The notes: a model not told the origin generated them from the letters alone. A stretch of DNA of 64,000 bases from Flavobacterium aquidurense (GCA_900107365.1 FNPS01000010.1:156122-220121); one strand, 5' to 3'. Counted from the first letter of the stretch, positions 35,998 to 44,641 are shown. Numbers and translations are program-made.

Positions 35998-37235
35998 GAA
36001 CTAATCGATAACTCCTCAACATCTTTATAATCCGTATAAGAAGAAGTAATCACAGATTCACCTTCTTTTAAGCCTTCAAGAATTTCATAATACGAAGGGT
36101 TTTCTCTGCCTAATTTGATGTTTCTTCTTTCGGCTTTGTTTCCTTTAATTACAAAAATCCATTTTCCTGCGGTTTCCTGATTGAAGCTTCCTTTCGGAAC
36201 TACTAATGTTTTGTTTTTCTCGGATAAAATCAGTTTTACGCCAAAACTAAGTCCGTCCTGCAAAACGATTTCTTCTTTAGAGGTAAAAGCCAGTTCTACT
36301 GTAAAGTGCCCGCTTTTTACTTCCGGAATTACTTTGGTTACTAAAACTTCCAATGTTTTTCCTTTAAATTCTACCTGGCCTTTTAAGCCTTCGCGAACTT
36401 TTTCCAAATAAAACTCATCAACATCGGCAGCCAGTTTGTAACCTTTTTTCGAATCGATTTTCCCGATGCTTTCTCCCGCCTGAAATGATTTTCCTAAAAC
36501 AGGTTCAAATGAAGTTAATCGTCCCGTTTCCGGAGCTGTAATCAGAAAGTTCTTTTTATTGTTTCTCAAAATATCCAAACTTTTTTCCATCGTTTGAATC
36601 GAACGATTGATTTGCGAAATCTGAACCTGATTCGTCTGTTTTTCCTTTTGAATACTTTGCTGAATCGTTCTTTTTCGTTCTTCCTGAAAACGTAGGCTTT
36701 CTTTGAAGGTATTCCAGTCGTTTTTAGAGATTACTTCTTTTTCATATAATCTCGCATTCATATCGTATAATCTTTTGGCGTCGTTATAATCGTGCTCGAT
36801 TAAAACCAAATCTTTATTTAAATTTAATTCCTGATTTCTGATGTTCAGTTTTCCGGTATTCAAATTGTTGATTTGCTCAATAATTGCCGTTTCCTGAGTC
36901 AGATAATTCAGTTCTGTGTTTGGGTTGTACAAACGAGCCAAGGATTGTCCTTGTGTTACCATCGCACCGTTTTCAACAAAAATCTCTTTTACAGATCCTC
37001 CTTCTGTAACATTGACAAGCATTACGTTTAAAGGTTCAACTTTGGCCTGAAAAACCACAAAATCTTCAAAAAAGGCTTTTTCGATTTTTTGAACCGATAG
37101 TTCTTCTGCTTTTACATTTAAACTTCTTTTAGTGCTAAAAGAAAAAAAGATGATGACAGCCAAAACTAAAAAAACTCCAATTGCTATTGTGAGATATCTA
37201 AATTTTCTATTTTTACGAGGAATTACCTTGTCCAT
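35991..37235 (-). CDS. HlyD/RND-type periplasmic adaptor subunit
   Basis: Membrane-fusion protein of 414 residues. One N-terminal TM anchor (about 13-30, YLTIAIGVFLVLAVIIFFSF), lipoyl/barrel-sandwich domain split around a long coiled coil (about 105-215; LNKDLVLIEHDYNDAKR..., KEKQTNQVQISQINRS), then beta-barrel and membrane-proximal domains. It would bridge the ABC permease and an outer-membrane channel; no TolC gene is present in the window. First gene of the operon, preceded by a sigma-54-type promoter. Its last residues and stop come from a repeat. Confidence 0.92.
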   Translation of the reverse strand: MDKVIPRKNRKFRYLTIAIGVFLVLAVIIFFSFSTKRSLNVKAEELSVQKIEKAFFEDFVVFQAKVEPLNVMLVNVTEGGSVKEIFVENGAMVTQGQSLARLYNPNTELNYLTQETAIIEQINNLNTGKLNIRNQELNLNKDLVLIEHDYNDAKRLYDMNARLYEKEVISKNDWNTFKESLRFQEERKRTIQQSIQKEKQTNQVQISQINRSIQTMEKSLDILRNNKKNFLITAPETGRLTSFEPVLGKSFQAGESIGKIDSKKGYKLAADVDEFYLEKVREGLKGQVEFKGKTLEVLVTKVIPEVKSGHFTVELAFTSKEEIVLQDGLSFGVKLILSEKNKTLVVPKGSFNQETAGKWIFVIKGNKAERRNIKLGRENPSYYEILEGLKEGESVITSSYTDYKDVEELSISSQ

Positions 37236-37263
37236 TTTTTTAATAATTTACTGATTACCAATA

Positions 37264-37279
37264 GGTAAATACTGTGCCA
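37264..37279 (-). promoter_or_regulatory. Sigma-54 promoter of the efflux operon
   Basis: Minus strand reads TGGCACAGTATTTACC: an exact -24 TGGCAC, correct spacing, and TTAC at the -12 position where TTGC is the consensus (one mismatch). It ends 29 bases before the adaptor start codon, and an NtrC-type activator is encoded divergently right next to it. Confidence 0.72.
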
Positions 37280-37326
37280 CAAAATTTATAATTTGTAAAG
37301 GCTTGATTTTAAAGAAGCTTTAAAAA

Positions 37327-37372
37327 CCGTTCAAAAAAAGGAGTGTTCGATAATGAACAGTTGACCGTTCAA
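37327..37372. promoter_or_regulatory. Candidate enhancer (activator-binding) sites
   Basis: TGTTC-N6-GAACA at 37344-37359 is a perfect dyad. A further GTTC half-site follows at 37367-37370 and another at 37329-37332 (CCGTTCAAAA occurs twice). These are 65-107 bases upstream of the sigma-54 promoter, the normal position for NtrC-family activator binding. Confidence 0.6.
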
Positions 37373-37392
37373 AATCGGACAAAAAAAGACAG

Positions 37393-38751
37393 ATGCGAAA
37401 AAAATTAGCCCAAATATTAATTGTTGACGATCAGGAAGAAATTCTTTTTTCGGCAAAAATGATTCTCAAAAAACATTTTGAAACCATTTTTACGACAAAT
37501 AATCCCAAAAAAATCATTTCTCTTTTAAGTGAAAATGAAATAAATGTGGTTTTGTTAGACATGAATTACCGAATTGGTTTTGAAGATGGACGAGAAGGAA
37601 TTCATTGGCTGAAAGAAATTAAAACACTTTCGCCTCAAACGATTGTGATTTTAATGACAGCGTTTGGTAAAATTGAAACCGCTGTTGAAGGCATAAAAAT
37701 TGGTGCCTTTGATTATGTTTTAAAACCCTGGCACAACGAAAAACTGCTCGAAACCATTGATAAGGCTGTAGCCGAAAGTAGAAAGAATGTCAAAAAAGTG
37801 GTTGTTGAAAAAGCCGACAAAAGATATTTCGTTGGCACTTCCCAAAAAATAAAACAAGCCTATTCTATAGCAGAAAGAGTTGCAAAAACCGATGCCAACG
37901 TTTTGATTTTAGGCGAAAATGGAACCGGAAAGTATGTTTTTGCCGAGTTTATCCATCAACATTCTGAACGAAAAAATCAGCCTTTTGTTCATGTTGATTT
38001 GGGTTCTTTAAGTGATAATTTATTTGAAAGCGAACTTTTTGGCTATGCAAAAGGCGCTTTTACAGATGCCAAAATAGATACTCCGGGAAGATTCGAAATG
38101 GCTTCTGGCGGAACTATTTTTTTAGATGAAATCGGAAATATTCCTTTGCATTTGCAGGCCAAATTGTTACACGTTTTACAAACTAAAACAGTTACGCGCT
38201 TGGGCGAAAGCAAGCCAAGACCTCTAAATGTCCGAATTATATCAGCGACAAACAGCGATATAAAAGCTGAGGTGAAAAACAAAACCTTCCGTGAAGATTT
38301 GCTATACCGCATCAATACAATGGAAATTCATTTGCCGTCCCTGCGCGAAAGAAAAGATGATATTGTTCCGATGGCTAATTTTATTCTCGATCAGATTGCC
38401 GAAAAATACAATCATGGTCCCGAAGCTTCGGGATGGCAATTTGAAGAAAATGCCGGCGCTTATTTAGAAAAATATCCATGGAAAGGAAATGTCCGCGAAA
38501 TGGAAAATAAGATCGAACGCGCTTTGATTTTAGCTGATAATAATACAATCACGGTTCACGACTTAGATATTCTGGATTTTGAAGAAATTCAGGAAAACGA
38601 TGAAAACCCGCTTTCTGAAATGGAAAAAACTGCCATAGAAAAAGCCTTATTCAAACATCATGGAAATATCAGCAAAACCGCTGAAGAATTAGGTTTGTCA
38701 AGAGCCGCTTTATATAGAAGAATAGAGAAATACGATTTGAAGAATACATAG
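37393..38751 (+). CDS. Sigma-54-dependent response regulator (NtrC family)
   Basis: Cytoplasmic two-component activator of 452 residues. Receiver domain 1-125 with Asp12/Asp13, phospho-acceptor Asp56 (VVLLDMNY), and Lys111 (VLKPW). AAA+ domain about 145-385 with Walker A GENGTGK (174-180), Walker B FLDEIG (243-248), and the sigma-54 contact loop GAFTDA (221-226), where the usual motif is GAFTGA. C-terminal Fis-type helix-turn-helix about 415-450 (ISKTAEELGLSRAALYRRIEKY). Cotranscribed in all likelihood with the histidine kinase downstream, though a 235-base repeat spacer lies between. Likely target: the divergent efflux operon. Confidence 0.95.
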   Translation: MRKKLAQILIVDDQEEILFSAKMILKKHFETIFTTNNPKKIISLLSENEINVVLLDMNYRIGFEDGREGIHWLKEIKTLSPQTIVILMTAFGKIETAVEGIKIGAFDYVLKPWHNEKLLETIDKAVAESRKNVKKVVVEKADKRYFVGTSQKIKQAYSIAERVAKTDANVLILGENGTGKYVFAEFIHQHSERKNQPFVHVDLGSLSDNLFESELFGYAKGAFTDAKIDTPGRFEMASGGTIFLDEIGNIPLHLQAKLLHVLQTKTVTRLGESKPRPLNVRIISATNSDIKAEVKNKTFREDLLYRINTMEIHLPSLRERKDDIVPMANFILDQIAEKYNHGPEASGWQFEENAGAYLEKYPWKGNVREMENKIERALILADNNTITVHDLDILDFEEIQENDENPLSEMEKTAIEKALFKHHGNISKTAEELGLSRAALYRRIEKYDLKNT

Positions 38752-38760
38752 TAGTTTTTT

Positions 38761-38970
38761 GCCACAGATTACAGGATTAAAATGATTTTTAAATTTTTTT
38801 CACGCAGATTTTGCAGATTTGAGCAGATTTTATGTAAAATCATCTTAATGCCGTAATCTGTGGCGATAAAAAAAATACTAAGGGATAGATTGATTTTAAT
38901 CTAATTTTATCTGCTTAAATCTGCAAAATCTGCGTGAAACAAAAATCATTATAATCCTGCAATCTATGGC
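38761..38970. repeat. CGCAGATTTTGCAGATT inverted-repeat element
   Basis: Inner arms 38798-38820 and 38917-38939 are perfect 23-bp complements (TTTCACGCAGATTTTGCAG...). Outer arms 38761-38778 and 38953-38970 match with two differences. A member of the commonest repeat family of the window. Confidence 0.85.
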
Positions 38971-38986
38971 AACAAAAATATAAAAT

Positions 38987-40312
38987 ATGAAAAATTGGAA
39001 GTTTTATAACGCCTTATTTGTGAGAGTCTTGTTTGTCATGACGCTCTTTTTCTTTTGCGTTTTTCTGATCTATAAAATGTTTTATTACAATGCTATATTG
39101 TTTGGACTCTTTGCTGTTGTAATGTTGTTCGAAATGTATTTTTTCGTCAAAAACCAATTGTTGTTTTATGACAGAACATTGCTTTCCATGCTTCAAAAAG
39201 ACTTTTCAACTAATTTTCCCGAAGAAAATAAAAAAGAGAATTTCAAAAATTTATATCTTTTATATGATGCTTTAAAAATCCAGCAGCAGGAACAAACTTC
39301 AAAAGAACTGGTCTATCAATCGATCTTAAATAGTATTGACACGGGAACTTTAATTTTAGAAAAGGAGAATGACGAGTGGAATATCTTTTTGATGAACGAT
39401 TGCTTTTCTAATTTATTCAAAGTACCAAAAGTCAGTCATTGGAGTTACTTAAAAAACTATTTGCCTTCGCTTTGTAATGAAATTGAAAAGTCTGATTTTG
39501 CTGAGCTAAAGTCGGCTATTTCAATAAAAATTGAAGAGCAGGATCTGCAGACTTTTATGCTCCAAACATCACTGACTAAAACCTATGATAAAGAATATTT
39601 CATCATTTTATTAGACAGTATTCAGTGTGTGATTGAGAAAAAAGAAAAAGAAGCCTGGATTAATTTGATGAAGATTATCTCGCACGAGTTAATGAATTCC
39701 CTAACGCCCATTCGTGCGCTTTCGCAGAATTTACTCCAAATTGTCGATCAGGAAAAACTCGAAGAAGATGATTTTGAAGACATCAAAAGCAGTATTTCAA
39801 CAATCATAAACAGGAGTGATCACTTACAGGTTTTTGTGGAGAATTACAGAAAGCTTGCAATGCTTCCGACGCCAACAAAAGTGATGACGCCAATCAACGC
39901 GCTTTTCGATGATTGCCTCCGAATCATGAATCCGATTTTAAAAGCGGAGAATATTGAATTGATCAATGATATTAATAGTTCACGTTCCATTTTAATTGAC
40001 AAAAATCAGATGGAGCAAGTCGTTATCAATTTGATTACGAATAGTATTTATGCTTTAAAAGAGAAGAGCGAAAAGAAAATGTTTCTGTCAGGTTATACCG
40101 AAAACAATCGTTTTTTCATCACGATTTCGGATAACGGAAAAGGAATCGATTCTGAAATCAGAGACAAAGTTTTTCTACCGTTTTTTACTACAAGAAAAGA
40201 CGGCGCCGGAATTGGGTTAACACTTTCTAAAAATATCATCGAAGCCCATGGCGGTTATTTGAGTTATCAAACAGATGAGGATAAAACGAGTTTTGTTATT
40301 TGCTTGATTTGA
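38987..40312 (+). CDS. Membrane sensor histidine kinase (NtrB-like)
   Basis: Inner-membrane histidine kinase of 441 residues. Two N-terminal TM helices (about 13-30 and 36-54) with hardly any periplasmic loop, a PAS-like region (about 110-215), the HisKA box with phospho-His233 in IISHELMNSLTPI, and an HATPase_c domain with N-box LVINLITNSIYALKE, G1 SDNGKGID and G2 DGAGIGLTLSKNI. The Asn/Ser residues after His are of the NtrB/NtrY type. Partner of the NtrC-type regulator. No sensory loop is visible; it may sense signals in the membrane or cytoplasm. Confidence 0.93.
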   Translation: MKNWKFYNALFVRVLFVMTLFFFCVFLIYKMFYYNAILFGLFAVVMLFEMYFFVKNQLLFYDRTLLSMLQKDFSTNFPEENKKENFKNLYLLYDALKIQQQEQTSKELVYQSILNSIDTGTLILEKENDEWNIFLMNDCFSNLFKVPKVSHWSYLKNYLPSLCNEIEKSDFAELKSAISIKIEEQDLQTFMLQTSLTKTYDKEYFIILLDSIQCVIEKKEKEAWINLMKIISHELMNSLTPIRALSQNLLQIVDQEKLEEDDFEDIKSSISTIINRSDHLQVFVENYRKLAMLPTPTKVMTPINALFDDCLRIMNPILKAENIELINDINSSRSILIDKNQMEQVVINLITNSIYALKEKSEKKMFLSGYTENNRFFITISDNGKGIDSEIRDKVFLPFFTTRKDGAGIGLTLSKNIIEAHGGYLSYQTDEDKTSFVICLI

Positions 40313-40319
40313 TTTTTTC

Positions 40320-40598
40320 CCACCATATAAGTGATATAAGTTCATTATGGATTGCGGATAAATCTCTCGCAAAGACGCAGAGTCGCAAAGTTTTTGTTTC
40401 ACGCAGATTCTGCAGATTTAAGCAGATTTACTATATAAACAATCTGCGTACATCTGCTTAAATCTTTTAAAAATCTGCGTGAAATAATCTTTTCATCTGT
40501 AGGAGTAAATAAAAACTTTGCGCCTTCGCGCCTTTGCGAGATTAAATGAAAAAGTGAAGTAAAACCTTAAAAATGAACTTATATCACTTATATGGTGG
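40320..40598. repeat. CCACCATATAAGTGATATAA inverted-repeat element
   Basis: Perfect 27-bp arms 40320-40346 and 40572-40598 around an inner part with CGCAAAG and CACGCAGATT blocks. It fills the space between two convergent genes. The right arm overlaps the end of the alkyltransferase-like gene and supplies its stop codon (40588-40590). The same arms occur at 46614-47060. Confidence 0.85.
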
Positions 40599-40917
40599 AA
40601 ACATCAGGCGTCCAAAAGTGTTTTTCAAAATCGATAATTTGATTGTCCACGACTTCAATGCCTTCGTTTTCGAGAAGTTGCTGCATTAAATTTGTTCCGT
40701 CAAAATGATGTTTTCCGGTTAAAAGGCCTTTTCTATTGACAACACGATGTGCGGGAACATCATCCATATTATGGCAGGCATTCATTGCCCAGCCGACCAT
40801 TCGGGCGGAGCGAGCGGTTCCTAAAGCTTTTGCAATAGCGCCATAAGAAGTTACTTTCCCGTACGGAATTTGTCTGGCAATCGCATAAACTCTTTCAAAA
40901 AAATTATCTTCAGCCAT
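40588..40917 (-). CDS. Alkyltransferase-like protein (MGMT fold without active cysteine)
   Basis: Cytoplasmic DNA-binding protein of 109 residues. The ATG at 40915-40917 is chosen; the open frame extends to a GTG at 40938 that lies in a repeat. It is an MGMT C-domain: IPYGKVTSYGAIAKALG (about 18-34) and the helix-turn-helix RSARMVGWAMNACHN (about 37-51). The active-site motif PCHR is PAHR here (Ala56), so it cannot transfer alkyl groups. Such ATL proteins bind O6-alkylguanine and recruit nucleotide-excision repair. The C-terminal residues STI and the stop come from the repeat at 40320-40598. Confidence 0.9.
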   Translation of the reverse strand: MAEDNFFERVYAIARQIPYGKVTSYGAIAKALGTARSARMVGWAMNACHNMDDVPAHRVVNRKGLLTGKHHFDGTNLMQQLLENEGIEVVDNQIIDFEKHFWTPDVSTI

Positions 40918-40932
40918 GGGTTTTAGAATTGG

Positions 40933-41077
40933 TTTCACGCAGATTTGAGCAGATTTAAGCAGATCAAATATAAATCTTTTTAATCCTTAATAAGTTGAAT
41001 ATTTTATCAAATAGAAACATTAGTTTAGTCAAAAATATCCCTTTAAATCTGCTTAAATCTGCAAAATCTGCGTGAAA
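40933..41077. repeat. CGCAGATT-family inverted-repeat element
   Basis: Arms about 40933-40963 (TTTCACGCAGATTTGAGCAG...) and 41048-41077 are near-perfect complements. Noncoding spacer between the LysE-type and alkyltransferase-like genes. Confidence 0.78.
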
Positions 41078-41127
41078 TATTTTTTTACCACAAAGAGCGA
41101 ATCCCTTAATCTGTGGCAAGCTAATCT

Positions 41128-41766
41128 TTACCCGAAATAGTAATTCAAAATATTAAAAAGAGTAACTACGGCAACTAAACCCGTAATGCTTCCAATAATG
41201 GTATTCATGTTGCGCATCACATAATCGGTTTTCTTTTCTATTTTTCCGAAGAAGCCAATATAACTGTATAAAGCAGCAAATGAACCCAATACAGAACCCA
41301 TTACAAAAGTAAAAATGATATTGCTTTCAAACACAAAAAGATGGTAAGATGCCAAAGTAACGCTCACCAAAACGTAATACGGAATCGGGAAAAAGTTCAA
41401 TCCCGAAAGTAACATTCCTAAAAAGAAACGACTTTTTTTACTGCTCTTTTTGATCTTTGATTTCTTTTTGGTTTTCGGTCCTTTGGCGATAAACAGAAAA
41501 TAAATCGTTAGAATCGAAAAAATAACAAATCCAACCTCGCGCAATAAGGTCACAACATCCGGACGATTATCGATTACATGTGCAAATAAAAGCGCTACAT
41601 AAACCTGAAAAAAAATCACGACAAGCGCTCCCAAAACAAACCATAAAGCATTTTTTCTGCCTTCTTTTAAGTTTACTTTTGCGGCCGTCATGTTGATTAA
41701 ACCAGGCGGAATAATCCCAATGAAAGCGGCAATAAAACCTGAAAGTAATGGAGTAATTAAGACCAT
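41128..41766 (-). CDS. LysE/RhtB-family amino-acid exporter-like protein
   Basis: Inner-membrane protein of 212 residues with about six TM helices. The N-terminal GFIAAFIGIIPPGLINMTAAKVNLKEGRKN-type signature (G-x-PPG-x-N, seen at about 14-27) is that of the LysE family, and a basic linker KTKKKSKIKKSSKK divides the two halves (about 98-112). LysE members export amino acids or related metabolites; the substrate is unknown. trmB lies 43 bases upstream on the same strand, so the pair may be one unit. Confidence 0.85.
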   Translation of the reverse strand: MVLITPLLSGFIAAFIGIIPPGLINMTAAKVNLKEGRKNALWFVLGALVVIFFQVYVALLFAHVIDNRPDVVTLLREVGFVIFSILTIYFLFIAKGPKTKKKSKIKKSSKKSRFFLGMLLSGLNFFPIPYYVLVSVTLASYHLFVFESNIIFTFVMGSVLGSFAALYSYIGFFGKIEKKTDYVMRNMNTIIGSITGLVAVVTLFNILNYYFG

Positions 41767-41809
41767 TCAGTTGTGTGATGGGTTAGTAAAATCTGTTTTT
41801 AAAATTAAA

Positions 41810-42487
41810 TTAGTCTTTAATTTTAAAACGAATATACGTAATTGCCTTGTTAATTTCTAAATATTGTTTTTCATAAAAGGTCTGAAAAGCAGTAACTTCT
41901 TCCGGACTTCCTTCGTTAGTATACACATTATGATTCGCATATAAAACTTCATGTCCTTCGCCGTGAAGCAATCCAAGCGTATAACCGTGCATAAATTCGC
42001 TGTCTGTTTTAAGGTTTACGACACCGTCTTTTTTAAGGATTTTTTTGTACAATTTCAAAAACTCAGAATTCGTCATTCTGTGTTTTGTTCTTTTGTATTT
42101 GATTTGCGGATCCGGAAAAGTAATCCAGATTTCATCCACTTCATTTTCATTAAAGATATGATCAATTAATTCGATTTGAGTTCGAATAAAAGCAACATTA
42201 TACAATCCGGTTTCAACAGCGGTTTTAGCACCTCTCCAGAAACGAGCCCCTTTAATATCAATTCCGATAAAATTTTTGTCCGGATATCTTTCTGCTAATC
42301 CAACAGAATATTCTCCTTTTCCACATCCTAATTCTAAAACTAATGGATTGTCATTTTTAAAGAAATCAGAGTTCCATTTTCCTTTTAAAGGCATTAAATC
42401 GCCTACAACTTCTTCTCTGGTTGGTTGAAAAACGTTTTGAAATGTTTCGTTTTCCCTGAATCTTTTTAGTTTATTTTTACTTCCCAC
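41810..42487 (-). CDS. trmB: tRNA (guanine-46-N7)-methyltransferase
   Basis: Cytoplasmic methyltransferase making m7G46 in the variable loop of tRNAs. The SAM site is ELGCGKGEYSVGLA (about 53-66), and TFPDPQIKYKRTKHRM (about 123-138) is the TrmB signature. The start GTG at 42485-42487 gives (V/M)GSKNKLKRF, the usual flavobacterial N-terminus; the frame extends to a TTG at 42508 adding seven unlikely residues. Length 225 residues, normal. Possibly cotranscribed with the LysE-type gene. Confidence 0.93.
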   Translation of the reverse strand: MGSKNKLKRFRENETFQNVFQPTREEVVGDLMPLKGKWNSDFFKNDNPLVLELGCGKGEYSVGLAERYPDKNFIGIDIKGARFWRGAKTAVETGLYNVAFIRTQIELIDHIFNENEVDEIWITFPDPQIKYKRTKHRMTNSEFLKLYKKILKKDGVVNLKTDSEFMHGYTLGLLHGEGHEVLYANHNVYTNEGSPEEVTAFQTFYEKQYLEINKAITYIRFKIKD

Positions 42488-42589
42488 TTTTACAAAAATT
42501 TTCAGCAAAATTAAGGAATATAAACGAATGAATCAGGCAGATTGGTTTAAAAACTAGATTATATATATTGGATTTGTTTTTTTACCACT

Positions 42590-42605
42590 CCCGATAGCTA
42601 TCGGG
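42590..42605. repeat. CCCGATAGCTATCGGG palindrome
   Basis: Perfect 16-bp palindrome in the trmB-amt spacer; the same palindrome is at 17711-17726 and 54968-54983. Confidence 0.85.
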
Positions 42606-42652
42606 ATCACAGATTAAAAAGATTTTTAAAACTCAGATTTTGTAAGCTGGTG

Positions 42653-42787
42653 TAGTCCCTACGGGACATTAATTGTGGTCGTATTTATTTTTCTACCAAC
42701 ATTTAACTCCTAAAGGAGTATATCTCGTAGAGATTACATGTTGGTAGAAAAATAGTCGCCACGCCAAACATTGTTCCGTAGGGACTA
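42653..42787. repeat. Repeat element predicted to fold as a three-way junction
   Basis: Nested arms: outer TAGTCCCTACGG (42653-42664) with its complement 42776-42787; middle 15-bp TTTTTCTACCAACAT (42688-42702) with complement 42738-42752; inside it two small hairpins, ACTCC-TAAA-GGAGT (42706-42719) and ATCTC-GTA-GAGAT (42722-42734). No ORF. The most elaborate of the noncoding elements in the window. Confidence 0.7.
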
Positions 42788-42830
42788 TATATTAATTGAT
42801 GTGATTTTCTGTTTGTATGATAAAAAATAT

Positions 42831-42913
42831 TCTCTCGCAGATTTAGCAGATTCAGCGGATTAATTAAATGTAAATTATTTTTTATCTGCCAGATCTGCTA
42901 AATCTGCGAGAGA
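42831..42913. repeat. 21-bp inverted repeat (TCTCGCAGATTTAGC)
   Basis: Arms 42831-42851 and 42893-42913 are perfect complements. It ends about 80 bases from the amt stop on the minus strand. Confidence 0.8.
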
Positions 42914-42995
42914 ACAATGTAAAAAGATTAGCACAGATTTAAGTCAATCCACTAATTATTGGGAATTTGTGTAATTTGTGGTGAACTTTTTAATA

Positions 42996-44378
42996 TCACC
43001 CGTAATGTGGTTCGGTAATTGGTTTTGATTTTGGATCAAGTGTTTCATCATGTTGTGATAAATCCAATCCGATGTGCTCGGATTCTTCTGAAACTCTTAG
43101 CGGAATAATAAAGTTGGTTACTTTGAATAAGAAATAAGCTCCGAAGAAAGTAAAAATAGAAACCAATACCAACGCCATCATATGATGTCCGAAAACATTC
43201 CAGCCTCCGTGTAACAAACTCGCATCTTCACCGTGAGCAAAAATAGCAGTCAGAATCATTCCCATAATTCCACCAACACCGTGACAGGCAAAAACGTCAA
43301 GCGTATCATCAAATCTTTTTGAGAAACGACAATTTACAACTGAATTGGAAACCAAAGCCGTTACAAATCCGAAAAACATACTTTCCGGAACTGATACAAA
43401 TCCTGCTGCCGGCGTAATCGCTACCAAACCAACAACGGCTCCAATACAAGCGCCTAAAGCCGAAACTTTTCTGCCGTTCATTCTATCGAAGAAAACCCAG
43501 GTTAACATGGCTGCTGCCGATGAAGTTGTTGTCGTTGCAAAAGCCATTGCAGCAGTTCCGTTCGCTGCAAGCGCTGAACCTGCGTTGAATCCGAACCAGC
43601 CAAACCAAAGCATTCCGGTTCCTAATAATACAAACGGAATATTAGTTGGAATATGATCGCTGTTTTTTCTTTTGCCTAAAACCAGAACTCCGGCCAAAGC
43701 GGCAAATCCTGAACTCATGTGTACAACTGTTCCTCCGGCGAAATCTTTAACGCCAAAATAACTTCCTAAAACTCCTGTTGGATACCAAACGGCATGACAC
43801 AAAGGAGCATATATGAAAATCGTAAATAAACTGATGAAAATTAAATAAGAAATAAAACGAACGCGCTCTGCAAACGAACCGGTAATAATGGCCGGAGCGA
43901 TGATCGCAAATTTCATTTGGAACAAAGCAAAAAGCATAAACGGAATCGTGCTCGCTAATTTTTTATGGGGTAAAATAGTAACGTAATCCATGAAGGCAAA
44001 AGTGGTCGGATTTCCGAAGAAGCTGTAAAAGTGTTTTCCGGATCCAAAACCAACAGGATCTCCAAAAGCCAAACTAAAACCAACGACAACCCATAAAAGC
44101 GTTACAACGCCCAAACAGATAAAACTTTGTAACATGGTCGAAATCACATTTTTCTTACCTACCATTCCGCCATAGAAAAAAGACAATCCCGGTGTCATGA
44201 TTAAAACCAGACAGCAAGAAGTTAACATCCAGGCAACATCGGCAGGAACAATTTGATCTGTGGTGCCAAATTCGGATAGTACGTAATTATTTTGGGTAAC
44301 TGTTGGCCAAAATGCGCCCGTAATACAAACTAAACTTATAATAATAAAGGAAATGATCCAGCGTCTTTCTATTTTCAT
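42996..44378 (-). CDS. amt: Ammonium transporter
   Basis: Inner-membrane ammonium channel of 460 residues with an extra N-terminal hydrophobic segment (about 8-27; possibly a signal peptide) before the eleven Amt helices. Amt motifs: DVAWMLTSCCLVLIMTPGLSFFYGG (about 47-71; Phe gate region), FAGGTVVHMSSGFAALAG (about 213-230; pore His), GWFGFNAGSALAANG (about 258-272), and DVFACHGVGGIMGMILT (about 352-368; second pore His). No GlnB/GlnK gene is adjacent. Expected to scavenge ammonium under nitrogen limitation. Confidence 0.95.
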   Translation of the reverse strand: MKIERRWIISFIIISLVCITGAFWPTVTQNNYVLSEFGTTDQIVPADVAWMLTSCCLVLIMTPGLSFFYGGMVGKKNVISTMLQSFICLGVVTLLWVVVGFSLAFGDPVGFGSGKHFYSFFGNPTTFAFMDYVTILPHKKLASTIPFMLFALFQMKFAIIAPAIITGSFAERVRFISYLIFISLFTIFIYAPLCHAVWYPTGVLGSYFGVKDFAGGTVVHMSSGFAALAGVLVLGKRKNSDHIPTNIPFVLLGTGMLWFGWFGFNAGSALAANGTAAMAFATTTTSSAAAMLTWVFFDRMNGRKVSALGACIGAVVGLVAITPAAGFVSVPESMFFGFVTALVSNSVVNCRFSKRFDDTLDVFACHGVGGIMGMILTAIFAHGEDASLLHGGWNVFGHHMMALVLVSIFTFFGAYFLFKVTNFIIPLRVSEESEHIGLDLSQHDETLDPKSKPITEPHYG

Positions 44379-44641
44379 TTTTCAAATACTTTATTGAACC
44401 CTATTTTTTTTGGGGTCAAAGTTAAAAAAAAATAAAGATTTTGATTTTTAGGGCTATAAAAATAGAGGTTTGGTTTTTATTTTAGTCAATTTTGTAAAAT
44501 TTGAACCGTTTTTTTAAGACAATGTTATTTTAAGGTTATAAATTCAGTCTAATATTGTCAATTGTATTATAATTAATTTGCCAATATTTTTTGTAAAGTC
44601 CTAGAAAAGTTAGGATTATAAGAAGAAACTTAGAAAAAGTT

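Noticed and set aside
35828..36022. 64-codon frame antisense to the end of the adaptor gene
   Set aside because: It is made wholly of the GACTGTAAACTG repeat and has repetitive low-complexity translation.
40918..40938. GTG start of the alkyltransferase-like gene
   Set aside because: It lies in a repeat arm (CACGCAGATT); the ATG at 40917 gives the normal N-terminus.
44379..44641. Sigma-54 or nitrogen-control site upstream of amt
   Set aside because: No TGGCAC-N5-TTGC or GlnK-type gene was found in the spacer, although nitrogen control would be expected.
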